28,495 bases of DNA from positions 1-28,495 of the IMG/VR virus record IMGVR_UViG_3300043392_000026, one strand, 5' to 3'. Both the position numbers and the translations under genes were made by a program. The DNA is from a virus. The notes beneath the pieces are model-generated. The model did not search any database. It saw only the letters and a program-made list of their open reading frames with translations, and was not told where the DNA came from. Positions 7,623-15,028 of the stretch are shown here, in pieces (positions within the stretch are counted from its first letter, which is position 1; every line of letters starts with the position of its first letter).

Positions 7623-7630
7623 CAAATTTA
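7623..7630 (-). promoter_or_regulatory. Candidate late promoter -7 box upstream of terS
   Basis: TAAATTTG matches TAnnTTTG and overlaps the stop codon of the preceding gene. TTTT, instead of TTTG, sits at the canonical 19-base spacing upstream. It would start a leader of about 50 bases containing the hairpin, then terS. Confidence 0.45.
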
Positions 7631-7861
7631 GCGTTTTCTGTACAATTGAAAAAATCTAACAAGCATCCTTGCCTTTCTTTGTTCGGGGTGTTGTCCGATT
7701 ATTTCAAGGAGTTTTGGATATAGTGGCAGCGCTGAAATGGCACGGTTAAAACGTCTATCTGTCATTGCTCCGTGAACAATTAAACGCCCGATTTGCTCGT
7801 ATTGTTTAGCTTGTAGGTCTTTTTGTTTTTTGCCGAATAAGCGTCTAAGAAAAGAAAACAT
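7628..7861 (-). CDS. Small basic protein of unknown function (77 aa)
   Basis: Starts at ATG 7861 and overlaps the end of the membrane-protein gene upstream by 17 bases. The protein begins MFSFLRRLFGKKQKD, then is helical and Arg/Lys-rich to the end (ARMLVRFFQLYRKR). There is no full membrane segment, but the N-terminus is amphipathic and could attach to a membrane. It is the last gene before the packaging operon. No family recognised. Confidence 0.65.
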   Translation of the reverse strand: MFSFLRRLFGKKQKDLQAKQYEQIGRLIVHGAMTDRRFNRAISALPLYPKLLEIIGQHPEQRKARMLVRFFQLYRKR

Positions 7862-8078
7862 ATTGAATGAATTTGAAGATTGAAAATAAGATGAGCGCCC
7901 AAACAATGCGGTAAGTAGTCAGAAGAACAACCCACCAATTTGGGTGATTAAGTGCTACATTCTGGTGCCATTGATTGCCAATCGGATAGAATGAAGTGAA
8001 CAACCTATCTGCAATGAATAGGTAAAGATAAATAGGTGCTAAAATGATGAATTTTGCTATTGTGATGGCTTTTTTCAT
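7845..8078 (-). CDS. Small membrane protein of unknown function (77 aa)
   Basis: Two hydrophobic segments: about residues 8-28 (AKFIILAPIYLYLFIADRLF) and about 50-75 (VLLTTYRIVWALILFSIFKF), separated by a Trp/Asn-rich loop (GNQWHQNVALNHPNWW). It starts 3 bases after the ParB-like gene ends. Small phage membrane proteins of this type may act on the host envelope or exclude other phages, but nothing here shows a specific role. Confidence 0.7.
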   Translation of the reverse strand: MKKAITIAKFIILAPIYLYLFIADRLFTSFYPIGNQWHQNVALNHPNWWVVLLTTYRIVWALILFSIFKFIQYVFFS

Positions 8079-8081
8079 GTG

Positions 8082-8831
8082 TTACTGAATATAAACGCGG
8101 TCGCGCATTTTGTGATTGATAATTGACTCCATTTCTGAAATGATAGTCTTTGTTGTTTTGATTGCCTCGATTCTACGGCCTGATTCTCTGAGTTTGGCTA
8201 TCATTTTGCCATGATCGTATTTGCCATTATTTTGAAGTGCAAGCATAACGAGGTACATCCTTGAGCTATATGGGTTGTCCATGTGGCCAATGAAGTCGGT
8301 TAGCATTTCGGTGAGCTCAACAATATGATCGTAATGGTTCAATTTGAATTGCCCATCTCTGAAAGCATCAATCCCCTCTTTGCCGTTTGGCGTGCCGTCA
8401 TGAAACAATTTGACTGCGGTTGAAAGACTTAGTCCTGGGTGTTGGTCTAAGAACTCGCGAAGCTCAATGTAGTCATGTTTTTTGAGGTCAATGTAGCTAT
8501 TCAAGAAATCCGTGTTTTTCCACTTGGTGTGATTGCTATTGATTGCCGGAACAATTGTTAAATCCGCCTCTTTGTGGATGACATAGTAAACATTGGTTCT
8601 GAGCTCCTTTGAAACTACATAGCGGTGTTGTCCGTCAATGATTTGCATCGCCTCGTTTACAATGATTGGCGCGTATTTCAGTACGTCAACTCCCTGCTGA
8701 ATGATGTCTTTGATTTTGTTTACTTTGCGCTCGTCTAGATCGCGGTTGCCTTTGAGGAATTTAAAGCGGCCGTAATCGGTTGTGAAGTAAATTTTTGTGT
8801 TCGATTCGACATGGTTAAAAGTAACATCCAT
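8082..8831 (-). CDS. ParB-like (ParB/Srx fold) protein (249 aa)
   Basis: The N-terminal third resembles ParB-type domains: DERKVNKIKDIIQQG, APIIVNEAMQ and the hallmark IIDGQHRYVVSKEL (residues about 62-75). The rest is helical with many charged residues, consistent with DNA binding. ParB-like proteins in phages can be CTPase-type DNA binders, nucleases or regulators; this one cannot be narrowed down. It is preceded by its own hairpin plus T-run, so its expression may be separately controlled. Confidence 0.72.
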   Translation of the reverse strand: MDVTFNHVESNTKIYFTTDYGRFKFLKGNRDLDERKVNKIKDIIQQGVDVLKYAPIIVNEAMQIIDGQHRYVVSKELRTNVYYVIHKEADLTIVPAINSNHTKWKNTDFLNSYIDLKKHDYIELREFLDQHPGLSLSTAVKLFHDGTPNGKEGIDAFRDGQFKLNHYDHIVELTEMLTDFIGHMDNPYSSRMYLVMLALQNNGKYDHGKMIAKLRESGRRIEAIKTTKTIISEMESIINHKMRDRVYIQ

Positions 8832-8861
8832 AGCGCATTATTTTAGGTTATTCACATTAAA

Positions 8862-8896
8862 GGTAAATAAAAAGCCAATTCAATCGGATTGGCTTT
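8862..8896 (-). terminator. Intrinsic terminator or attenuator between 9314-8904 and the ParB-like gene
   Basis: Perfect stem AAAGCCAAT / ATTGGCTTT with an eight-base loop, then TTTTTATTT on the minus strand. It starts 7 bases after the stop of the upstream gene and ends 31 bases before the ParB-like ATG. No TAnnTTTG box is seen between it and that ATG. Confidence 0.75.
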
Positions 8897-8903
8897 GAGG
8901 TTT

Positions 8904-9314
8904 TTACTTATTTCTATTGCGAAATTCATAAATTATTCGCGTTGCTTTTTCAAGTGAAATATATTCAATAGGAACGCCACAAACAAAAATCCTGAGCTGA
9001 TGCGTTTCAATATCCCATTCAATAATGAAGTTTTGAGCCTCGAAATTGACAAGAAAATATGGATAGCCGTGTTTATTCTCAAAAACGTCATCTCTGGCCT
9101 CTTCACGTTTAAATCCTATTGCAATAACCTCGTCATAGGTTGGGTTTAGTTGCTTCCTGCGCTCTTCAATAGTTTTATCATTGAGCTCGCTTAGTGAATC
9201 CGCAAAAATTGGTTTAATGGTTGAGGTGTAGTTGTTGCGGGTTTTGTAAAGTATTTCACGAAGTTTTTGCATTTGCTTTTCCTGCCATTCTCTTACTTGT
9301 TCTTGTGTTGCCAT
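8904..9314 (-). CDS. Conserved-looking hypothetical protein (136 aa)
   Basis: Begins with a charged helix (MATQEQVREWQEKQMQKLRE), then a mixed region ending in a beta-rich half (YPYFLVNFEAQNFIIEWDIE, LRIFVCGVPIEYISLEKA) and a basic tail. No membrane segment and no motif I recognise. It is preceded by a CCTAAAAACCAAG-type A-rich leader, like several other genes here, and followed by a strong terminator, so it is the last gene of its transcript unless read-through occurs. Confidence 0.7.
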   Translation of the reverse strand: MATQEQVREWQEKQMQKLREILYKTRNNYTSTIKPIFADSLSELNDKTIEERRKQLNPTYDEVIAIGFKREEARDDVFENKHGYPYFLVNFEAQNFIIEWDIETHQLRIFVCGVPIEYISLEKATRIIYEFRNRNK

Positions 9315-9331
9315 TTTACTTGGTTTTTAGG

Positions 9332-9532
9332 TTACTTATTCTTTTTCATGTAGTCGTCAATCAATCCCATGGTTCGAGAGCTTATAACGCCCTCACCTGT
9401 TAAAAATCGGCCAATGGCCTGCATGTTAGTGTAGCCAAATGAGCTGCAAATTATCCACGGGGTTGTTTGCTTTTGTAAACAATAGCGCTCCACTTTTTTG
9501 GCGAAGCGCTTTTCGAGTTTGGTTTGGGTCAT
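9332..9532 (-). CDS. Small helix-turn-helix-like protein (66 aa)
   Basis: An all-helical basic protein. TTPWIICSSFGYTNMQAIGR, then FLTGEGVISSRTMGLIDDYM, has the rhythm of a repressor-type HTH: helix, tight turn, recognition helix, then a capping helix. It could be a DNA-binding regulator of the early operons, the only such candidate I see besides the terminase and the ParB-like gene. It is coupled to the upstream gene through ATGA. The assignment is by pattern only. Confidence 0.55.
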   Translation of the reverse strand: MTQTKLEKRFAKKVERYCLQKQTTPWIICSSFGYTNMQAIGRFLTGEGVISSRTMGLIDDYMKKNK

Positions 9533-9975
9533 TCCTCAATTGTTTGTTCACTTTGGAAATAGTCCAAAATTTTGGTTTCTACTATGGAGTTGATTTGTGG
9601 GTCAGTTACCGGTAAATCTTCATTGTAGTCGATTACTATCAGTCTGGCGTCGTCAACATCGCAAGCATAAACAAGCAACTTCATTTTGATTTCTCGGCTA
9701 TCCATATCCGTATAAGTTTGCTTTACGACAAAAAACTTATGTTCTTCTGAATATTCTTGTCCTGCTTTAATTCCGAGAACATCGTCGGCCATAAATTTGT
9801 CCATCTTCATGATCGTGAACTCGCCTTTAATCATTGAGCCTAAATGCGTGTAGACGTTAGCCTCGCAGTCGGTAAATGTGTGGCCATCGAATAAATATTG
9901 TTCAACAACGCGCTTAAATGTGCCGTTATCGAATTGCTTGGTGTAGCTTACTTTGGTTAAAAATGTTTGTTTCAT
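9529..9975 (-). CDS. DUF4494-like protein (148 aa)
   Basis: The opening (KVSYTKQFDNGTFKRVVEQY, then LFDGHTFTDCEANVY) matches my memory of DUF4494 proteins of Bacteroidota and their phages, which have a basic beta-rich start followed by a conserved FTxxEA region. The rest alternates strands and charged loops and ends acidic (QSEQTIEE). No enzymatic motif. The start overlaps the stop of a 33-codon gene (ATGA), and the stop overlaps the HTH-like gene. The function of the family is not known to me. Confidence 0.68.
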   Translation of the reverse strand: MKQTFLTKVSYTKQFDNGTFKRVVEQYLFDGHTFTDCEANVYTHLGSMIKGEFTIMKMDKFMADDVLGIKAGQEYSEEHKFFVVKQTYTDMDSREIKMKLLVYACDVDDARLIVIDYNEDLPVTDPQINSIVETKILDYFQSEQTIEE

Positions 9976-10073
9976 TTTACTGGTGTATATGCGTTAATTC
10001 TTAATGATTTGTGCTCTTTATCCGTCATTGGTTTGACGGCTTTAGCAAGGATTAATTTTCTGAGTTTACTCAC
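9972..10073 (-). CDS. Tiny basic protein with GTG start (33 aa)
   Basis: Starts at GTG 10073 inside a GTGA overlap with the end of the upstream gene and stops in an ATGA overlap with the downstream gene. The exact fit at both ends is strong evidence that it is translated. The product starts MSKLRKLILAKAVKPM and has about ten Lys/Arg/His residues and no membrane segment. Unknown function. Confidence 0.65.
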   Translation of the reverse strand: MSKLRKLILAKAVKPMTDKEHKSLRINAYTPVK

Positions 10074-10759
10074 AACTCAATTACTTGGTTTTTATCAGCG
10101 CAAATAGTTGGAATCCCGAAAGCCTTTTCAGTGTCCTGAATGAAGCGTTTTTCATCCGTGTATCCATCGCTAAGGTGAATTAAAATGATTTGTTTGCACT
10201 CGCTTAAATCGAGCGTTTTTAGGGTTAGTAAGGCTGTTTGAAAGCTCATGTGCGAGCGAAAGCGTCTTTTGTTTACAAAGTCATCAGCCTTGCCTTTGAT
10301 AAGCTCCTCGCAATAGTTTGCCTCGATCATTACGCAGGTGAACTTAAATGCCGAAAAGTCAAATTGTAGCTTGTAGTTGTCTGTAATGAATAATAGGTCA
10401 TCAATGATAAAATTAAGCGGTTCGGCTGCGTCATGGTTAGCTTTGAAGCACTTAACGGGACCACTAATCGCGCCATGATAAAGCGCTCTTTGCCTATCTT
10501 CTGGACTTACTTTCAGTGCATCGTAAGTGCCTGCGCTTGCAAACATTGGTATTCCTGCTCCTATGACTTGGCGCCATGCTTTCGAGTGGTCTCCGTGTTC
10601 GTGACTCACAACGCAGGCTTTGATTTTGAGCATGTCAAAATTGACTGCCTTTTGTATCTCGGCGAACTTTACACCGCACTCAACCAAGAGCGCGGTGTTG
10701 TTCTTTTCGATAATGTAGGCGTTGCCCTTGCTTCCGGATGAAATAATGTTGATTTTCAT
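10070..10759 (-). CDS. Metallo-beta-lactamase-fold protein, putative recombination nuclease (229 aa)
   Basis: The fold signature is clear: MKINIISSGSKGNAYII opening, then the metal motif SHEHGDHSK (HxHxDH, residues 53-58), a further His (about residue 108, KANHDA) and Asp (ITDNY), and a late His (IHLSDGY). It is YycJ/WalJ-like in the opening. The start overlaps the recT stop (TAATG). In many phages an MBL-fold protein replaces the usual YqaJ or lambda-Exo partner beside recT, so a role as nuclease in single-strand annealing recombination is a reasonable inference. Confidence 0.82.
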   Translation of the reverse strand: MKINIISSGSKGNAYIIEKNNTALLVECGVKFAEIQKAVNFDMLKIKACVVSHEHGDHSKAWRQVIGAGIPMFASAGTYDALKVSPEDRQRALYHGAISGPVKCFKANHDAAEPLNFIIDDLLFITDNYKLQFDFSAFKFTCVMIEANYCEELIKGKADDFVNKRRFRSHMSFQTALLTLKTLDLSECKQIILIHLSDGYTDEKRFIQDTEKAFGIPTICADKNQVIEL

Positions 10760-11628
10760 TACTCAGGGAATTCCGATGGTTCTGCCTCTGCTTTTGCTTC
10801 GGTTGGTCTTGCTGACTTAATGGCGCTTTTCGGCTCGTTTGCCTCAATCTCAAAAGTTATTTGCTCGCTTGCCGTGTCCTCAACAATTTCGTGCTTAATA
10901 TCAATCGTTGTCGGCTCGTCTGTGTCCTCATCGTAACCACCCACCAGGATAACATCCGTTGAGCTATTGATAGGAGTTTTGCAAGCGCGGTTAATGACCG
11001 TCTTTTTAGCCATCTCCTCGGTAAAGTTTTTGTGAGCGGGTGAGTTGCCACGTGTTGCGCCTTGGTTCCATGCGGCTCTTATTTGCTCCATAGTCATTAC
11101 AGTTGCCGTTGTAGATCCATCTTTGTAGATTACAATTGCATAGGCCGCAATAATCTTGTCGTTTCCGATATTCTCCAGCTTGTTAATGTGCTTGTAGATT
11201 TCTTGGCGTCCTGTTTTCACATCAGTTCCATACTCAAATACATCGTTTTGGTAGACTACAACTGCGTTCACCTCTTTGACCTCAGCTACTCGCTTAGCTA
11301 AAGCAATTGAGCCTTGATAGCTTCGCGACCATGTCAATTCCTTATCGTAAGGAATAAAATACCCTTGCTTTTTAAGCACGCTTAAACCCTCTACAACCAT
11401 TTTCAAAAGGGATTGAGCAATACTCGTTTTTGAGCAATACTGCAAAACCGAATGACCGTCTTTTGTTTTTAGGTCTGATAAGACTAGCATTGCGCCTTTT
11501 AGCGCGTTTTCAGGTGAATAGTCTTTTGGGATTCTTAGCTCGCCTGATTTCTCAAAGGCTTGCACTTTCTGAAGGACTTGCGTAGTGATGTCCTTTTCTG
11601 CCACTGCTGGCTGCGTTGTTGTGTTCAT
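10759..11628 (-). CDS. recT: RecT-family single-strand annealing protein (289 aa)
   Basis: Anneals complementary single strands during phage recombination. RecT features: LQYCSKTSIAQSLLKMVVEG (residues about 63-82), KKQGYFIPYDKELTWSRSY, QGSIALAKRV, and the conserved end of the core MAKKTVINRACKTPI. The C-terminus is a disordered acidic tail (EITFEIEANEP, KAEAEPSEFPE). The gene has its own promoter region with the shared 17-base motif and is coupled to the MBL-fold gene by a one-base overlap. Confidence 0.9.
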   Translation of the reverse strand: MNTTTQPAVAEKDITTQVLQKVQAFEKSGELRIPKDYSPENALKGAMLVLSDLKTKDGHSVLQYCSKTSIAQSLLKMVVEGLSVLKKQGYFIPYDKELTWSRSYQGSIALAKRVAEVKEVNAVVVYQNDVFEYGTDVKTGRQEIYKHINKLENIGNDKIIAAYAIVIYKDGSTTATVMTMEQIRAAWNQGATRGNSPAHKNFTEEMAKKTVINRACKTPINSSTDVILVGGYDEDTDEPTTIDIKHEIVEDTASEQITFEIEANEPKSAIKSARPTEAKAEAEPSEFPE

Positions 11629-11651
11629 TGTATATGAATTTAAAATTTTAA

Positions 11652-11672
11652 CAAATATAAGTATTTATAGTT
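11652..11672 (-). promoter_or_regulatory. recT promoter region with shared 17-base motif
   Basis: The motif AACTATAAATACTTATA (11672-11656) overlaps a TATATTTG -7 box (11659-11652) and the stop codon of the upstream gene. The recT ATG is 24 bases further on. No TTTG is found at the -33 position. The same motif occurs before the SMC-like ATPase and before the gene at 19308. Confidence 0.65.
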
Positions 11673-11838
11673 ACTTGTCGTTAACTATTTTGTAAATCAG
11701 CATGTAAAACATTACTAAAAAGCCAATTATAATGAAGTAAATAGCGCCATCCTTAATCATGCCAACAAGCCAAATGCTAGCGAAAATCGAAGCCATAACT
11801 GCAATGGCTTTTAGGTGTTTAATTATTGCTGTTTTCAT
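11671..11838 (-). CDS. Small membrane protein (55 aa)
   Basis: Starts at ATG 11838, four bases after the HNH gene stop. Two hydrophobic segments, about residues 10-26 (LKAIAVMASIFASIWLVG) and 32-51 (GAIYFIIIGFLVMFYMLIYK), with short charged ends, predict a two-span inner-membrane protein. No family recognised. Its stop codon lies in the regulatory motif of recT. Confidence 0.65.
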   Translation of the reverse strand: MKTAIIKHLKAIAVMASIFASIWLVGMIKDGAIYFIIIGFLVMFYMLIYKIVNDK

Positions 11839-11842
11839 TGTC

Positions 11843-12196
11843 TTATTGTTTAATGGTTTCAAAATAAAATTTAACATCCATGTTAGTTTCAGTAACTAAT
11901 CCGTAACGCTTGGCAAACTTGTATTGCGTACTATATTGATTTAGTGAGTTAACAAATTGTTTTATGTTATTTCTAAATTGTTCAAGTGAATATGAGTTCT
12001 TTTGAATGTTGCAACTTGCACAAGCGGGATTCATATTATCAATGTTATGATTGTGAGGTTTTTCACAAGAACTATCTTTCAAACTTCTAACAATCGGCTC
12101 AATGTGATCTATGTGCCAGCTTTTTTGCAACTCACACCCGCAATAAGCGCACCTGCCTCCATATTTATCAAAGACAACCTGCCTATCCTTCTTCAT
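11843..12196 (-). CDS. HNH endonuclease (117 aa)
   Basis: A small HNH nuclease: CAYCG and CASCN are the zinc-binding CxxC pairs, and WHIDHIEPI with NMNPACASCN supplies the HNH core (His-Asp-His, Asn, then Cys pair). The rest is a C-terminal helical segment. I chose ATG 12196, 14 bases inside the upstream gene; a frame extension to 12235 lacks support. Its place among unrelated small genes fits a free-standing homing-type nuclease; a packaging role is less likely because it is far from the terminase. Confidence 0.82.
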   Translation of the reverse strand: MKKDRQVVFDKYGGRCAYCGCELQKSWHIDHIEPIVRSLKDSSCEKPHNHNIDNMNPACASCNIQKNSYSLEQFRNNIKQFVNSLNQYSTQYKFAKRYGLVTETNMDVKFYFETIKQ

Positions 12197-12422
12197 TGCT
12201 TTTATTTTCGTATTGCTTAAACCACGCTTCCACATCCTCTACATCTTCACCCATTTGAGCGTTACACAGGAATGTGTTAAGCATTTTGATTTTCTGCTCC
12301 TTCTCCATTTCTTTGGCTTGTTCAAGGATGCATCCTATCGCTATTTGATTACCACTTGGGATAAATTTCTCTAATTTTTCCACTGCAAATTCTACTGCTG
12401 TTTGTTCTTTTTTTGTTTCCAT
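12183..12422 (-). CDS. Hypothetical protein, acidic and helical (79 aa)
   Basis: Begins METKKEQTAVEFAVEKLEKF, is almost entirely helical and ends with DVEDVEAWFKQYENK. Small phage proteins with this opening are common in Bacteroidota phages, but no function is known to me. Overlaps the HNH gene start by 14 bases. Confidence 0.68.
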   Translation of the reverse strand: METKKEQTAVEFAVEKLEKFIPSGNQIAIGCILEQAKEMEKEQKIKMLNTFLCNAQMGEDVEDVEAWFKQYENKSNEEG

Positions 12423-12431
12423 TATTCTAGA

Positions 12432-12629
12432 TTAAAATTTTTCTATTTCTTGTTTTACCTGCTCCCAATAGCCTTTAACTGAAACAACACCCCAATTATT
12501 GATTTGACATAAAATCTCATCAACTGCAATCAATGCACATTGCTTAGCATTATGCTCAGGAGATGAGCCGTCTGCGACTTGCTGATAATAATTGAAATAT
12601 AAATCTCTTGCTTTTTCTTGTGGTGTCAT
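12432..12629 (-). CDS. Hypothetical protein (65 aa)
   Basis: MTPQEKARDLYFNYYQQVAD, then NAKQCALIAVDEIL, then a Trp-containing end (GYWEQVKQEIEKF). The CALIAVDEI segment recurs in small proteins of Bacteroidota phages, as I remember them. Helical and soluble. Coupled by ATGA to the upstream gene. Function unknown. Confidence 0.7.
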   Translation of the reverse strand: MTPQEKARDLYFNYYQQVADGSSPEHNAKQCALIAVDEILCQINNWGVVSVKGYWEQVKQEIEKF

Positions 12630-12826
12630 TTCTCTGATTTTTGAATGATTACTATTGACCTTCTTGCGAGTATTCTATTTTGAATATTTTTTATGTTTCG
12701 CCTGTGCTCATGGATGTCATCCGGGTGCAAACTATGCTCGCTTTCGACTTCCAATAAAGCCCTCCAAAGCCTTCCGGTTAGATCAATAACTTTGGCTTCG
12801 TTTTCGGTTAGTTCTCTTCTACTCAT
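12626..12826 (-). CDS. Hypothetical basic protein (66 aa)
   Basis: Two long helices: MSRRELTENEAKVIDLTGRL with WRALLEVESE, then a strongly basic second half (HRRNIKNIQNRILARRS). Both ends overlap neighbours by four bases (ATGA), so it is translationally coupled in the operon 13077-12432. No family recognised. Confidence 0.68.
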   Translation of the reverse strand: MSRRELTENEAKVIDLTGRLWRALLEVESEHSLHPDDIHEHRRNIKNIQNRILARRSIVIIQKSEK

Positions 12827-13077
12827 GCTTTCTCAGTTTTTTCAAGTTCTGCGAGTAGGGCGTCGGCCATTTTCACAGCATCGTGCGCCATATCCTCAAA
12901 TTTCAAATCACTCATTGCCATTCCCTGCATTGCCAAACCTGCAAAGTATTCGCGTTTGGTTAGGCCGTGATGCTGAATTTCTCCGTCATCAAATACTAAA
13001 TTTACAGGATGAGCTAATTGATTTGCTTTGATTTTAAAGTGCGAAATCGCATTTTCAAATTCTTTTCTAGTTGCCAT
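12823..13077 (-). CDS. Hypothetical protein (84 aa)
   Basis: A recognisable small-phage-protein pattern: beta-like opening (PVNLVFDDGEIQHHG), then LTKREYFAGLAMQGM and the helix DAVKMADALLAELEK. Similar proteins are frequent in phages and prophages, often near recombination genes, without a known role. Starts 20 bases after the ATPase gene, with a CCTAAAATCAAG-type leader. Confidence 0.72.
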   Translation of the reverse strand: MATRKEFENAISHFKIKANQLAHPVNLVFDDGEIQHHGLTKREYFAGLAMQGMAMSDLKFEDMAHDAVKMADALLAELEKTEKA

Positions 13078-13096
13078 TTTATCTTGATTTTAGGGG

Positions 13097-15028
13097 TTAC
13101 ACAATTACAGTTAATTCATCAAACGACTTATCCACTTGCAAGCTAATCACCTGACAGTCCGTTTCAATTATCTCAACAATGCTTTCACGTGCATCAATGA
13201 ATACAGGTGCAAACATTCCGAAATGGTAGTTGAGTGCGTTGATTACATCAAGTCCAGCGTTGATTTTCATAGCGGTGTTTAGATCGTTGTAAGGCGTTCC
13301 GTTTACCGTTGCCTCGCACGTTGGTGCCAAACCTCCATTGATTTGCTCATCAAACATTTTCCACTTGACAATGGCAAACTTCGCGTTTACTCGGCTCTCT
13401 ACTAGCTCAATGTGCGCTTTTTCGTATGCGTCAATTTGGAAAGCTACGCGCTCAAGGCTTGCGATTTGTTGCGCTAGTACGCGCTTGTTTTCTGATAGCA
13501 CATTAATGCGGGTGTTAATCTCGGTAATGTGGCTAAGTTTAGCGAGCGATGACTCCGCCTCTTTGATTTGCTCATCGAGTTGCTCGCGTTCCTGCTTCAA
13601 TGCGTTATTACAAACTGCCTCAGGTGTGTAAGGCTTATGGTTGTCGATGGCGTTTTTCAATGCAACCATGCCAGGCGTGTCGCTTGGCTCTTGCTCGACT
13701 ACAAATGAGGCCTCAACTTCTTTCAAGTAGGTGTTTTTTGTCTCGATGTCGTTAGCAATTCGAATCAATGTCAAGTCAAGAGTTTGCGCCTGGCGTTGCT
13801 CGGCCTCTTTGAGCTCTTTAATATCAGTAGCCTCTTTGAGTATTTGCGTTATTGCGTTGGCTCGCGCTACATTGAACTTCTCTAGTTGCTGCTCTTCGTT
13901 GTTATCCATTGGACGGTGGCAACATGGGCAGTTTTCAGCTACAAACGTAAATTGCTCGTCTTTCTTTTTAATCCAGGCCTCTTTAAGTTTATCCTGTGCT
14001 GCTTGGTGTTGCTCGATTGACTTTTCGAGTGCCGTAAGTTTTGACTTTGTTTCAGCCTGCTCAAACTCTAGCTTTTGGATTTCTAGGCGCAAATCTGCTT
14101 TGCGTTTCTCGTATGCCTGTGCTCGGTCATTGTGGTCTTTGAGTAACTCGCGTTTTGCCTTACTTAGTTCATCCTGCCATTTGTACAATTGATTATTGCT
14201 ATCAATGACCTTTTGTTGCTCTGCTTTGTTTTGCTCGGCGATGTCCTCTAGCTTTGCGTCAATCAAATGCCTAGATACTTTATGCAAGCCTAGTTTTGTC
14301 TCTAGCTCGCTAGCATCCAACTCGGTTACGGTCATACTTGTAAGCTCCTCAATCTTGGGCGCAATGCCATCAAGTTGCTCCTTTAATCTTTTGCGCTCTG
14401 ATGCAATGCGCGTTTTTTCGTCTGTAAGCGACTTTCTTGACTCAAGTAAAGCAAGTAGTTCATTTGCGGATTTAAATTCGTCAGGCGCAAAATTTAGCAC
14501 GTCTTCGGGCGTTGTATCACCTGCAATGGAAGTTAAAATCTCGCGGCGTTCCTGCCATTTCATTTTATCATTGAAATAAAGCGGCGAGCTGATGACCTTT
14601 GCAATAGTGTCTGAAATCATGCCTTTGACGTATGTATCGAACTCTGATTTGCTTTTTGGTATTTGGTCGATGAAATACTCGGTTGTATGGCCTGTAAGCT
14701 CTTCATGCTCGTTACCGCGCTTCTTTTGCCACTTCTCTTTGTAACGGCGCTCTAGTTGGATAACATCGCTGTTTAAGATAAACACACCGCGAACGCTTGC
14801 AACTAGGTTGTGAATGACGTTTCCGTTTTCATCTAGGCGCTTAATGCTGAAATCTTGTTGATCATGCGAGTTTTTACCGTAGAGTAACCAGGTGTAAGCA
14901 TCAAAAATGGTTGACTTACCTACGCCGTTGGTTCCGGCAATGGTTGTTTGTTGTGAAAAATCAATCTCTAAATCGTTGATTTTCTTAAAGTCGCGAATGT
15001 GCAACTTGCTTAAAATTAGCTTTTTCAT
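13097..15028 (-). CDS. SMC/SbcC-like ATPase with zinc hook (643 aa)
   Basis: A Rad50/SbcC/RecN-type ABC ATPase. Walker A is AGTNGVGKST (residues 31-40), followed by TWLLYGK. Coiled-coil arms span about 200-360 and 375-550. Between them, ENCPCCHRPMD (C367-x-x-C370) is a zinc-hook-like turn. Walker B is PVFIDARE (608-615). The usual SGGE signature is replaced by NGTPYNDLNTAMKINAGLD, as in related phage ATPases. I chose ATG 15028; a longer frame to 15094 would run through the promoter. It probably works in DNA repair or recombination with RecT or with a nuclease. The likeliest nuclease partner, a metallophosphoesterase, lies 4.5 kb upstream. Confidence 0.82.
   Translation of the reverse strand: MKKLILSKLHIRDFKKINDLEIDFSQQTTIAGTNGVGKSTIFDAYTWLLYGKNSHDQQDFSIKRLDENGNVIHNLVASVRGVFILNSDVIQLERRYKEKWQKKRGNEHEELTGHTTEYFIDQIPKSKSEFDTYVKGMISDTIAKVISSPLYFNDKMKWQERREILTSIAGDTTPEDVLNFAPDEFKSANELLALLESRKSLTDEKTRIASERKRLKEQLDGIAPKIEELTSMTVTELDASELETKLGLHKVSRHLIDAKLEDIAEQNKAEQQKVIDSNNQLYKWQDELSKAKRELLKDHNDRAQAYEKRKADLRLEIQKLEFEQAETKSKLTALEKSIEQHQAAQDKLKEAWIKKKDEQFTFVAENCPCCHRPMDNNEEQQLEKFNVARANAITQILKEATDIKELKEAEQRQAQTLDLTLIRIANDIETKNTYLKEVEASFVVEQEPSDTPGMVALKNAIDNHKPYTPEAVCNNALKQEREQLDEQIKEAESSLAKLSHITEINTRINVLSENKRVLAQQIASLERVAFQIDAYEKAHIELVESRVNAKFAIVKWKMFDEQINGGLAPTCEATVNGTPYNDLNTAMKINAGLDVINALNYHFGMFAPVFIDARESIVEIIETDCQVISLQVDKSFDELTVIV

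Noticed and set aside
13731-14579. Two long plus-strand frames opposite the SMC-like ATPase
   Set aside because: Ser- and Leu-rich mirror images of Glu/Lys-rich coiled coils, a known artefact.
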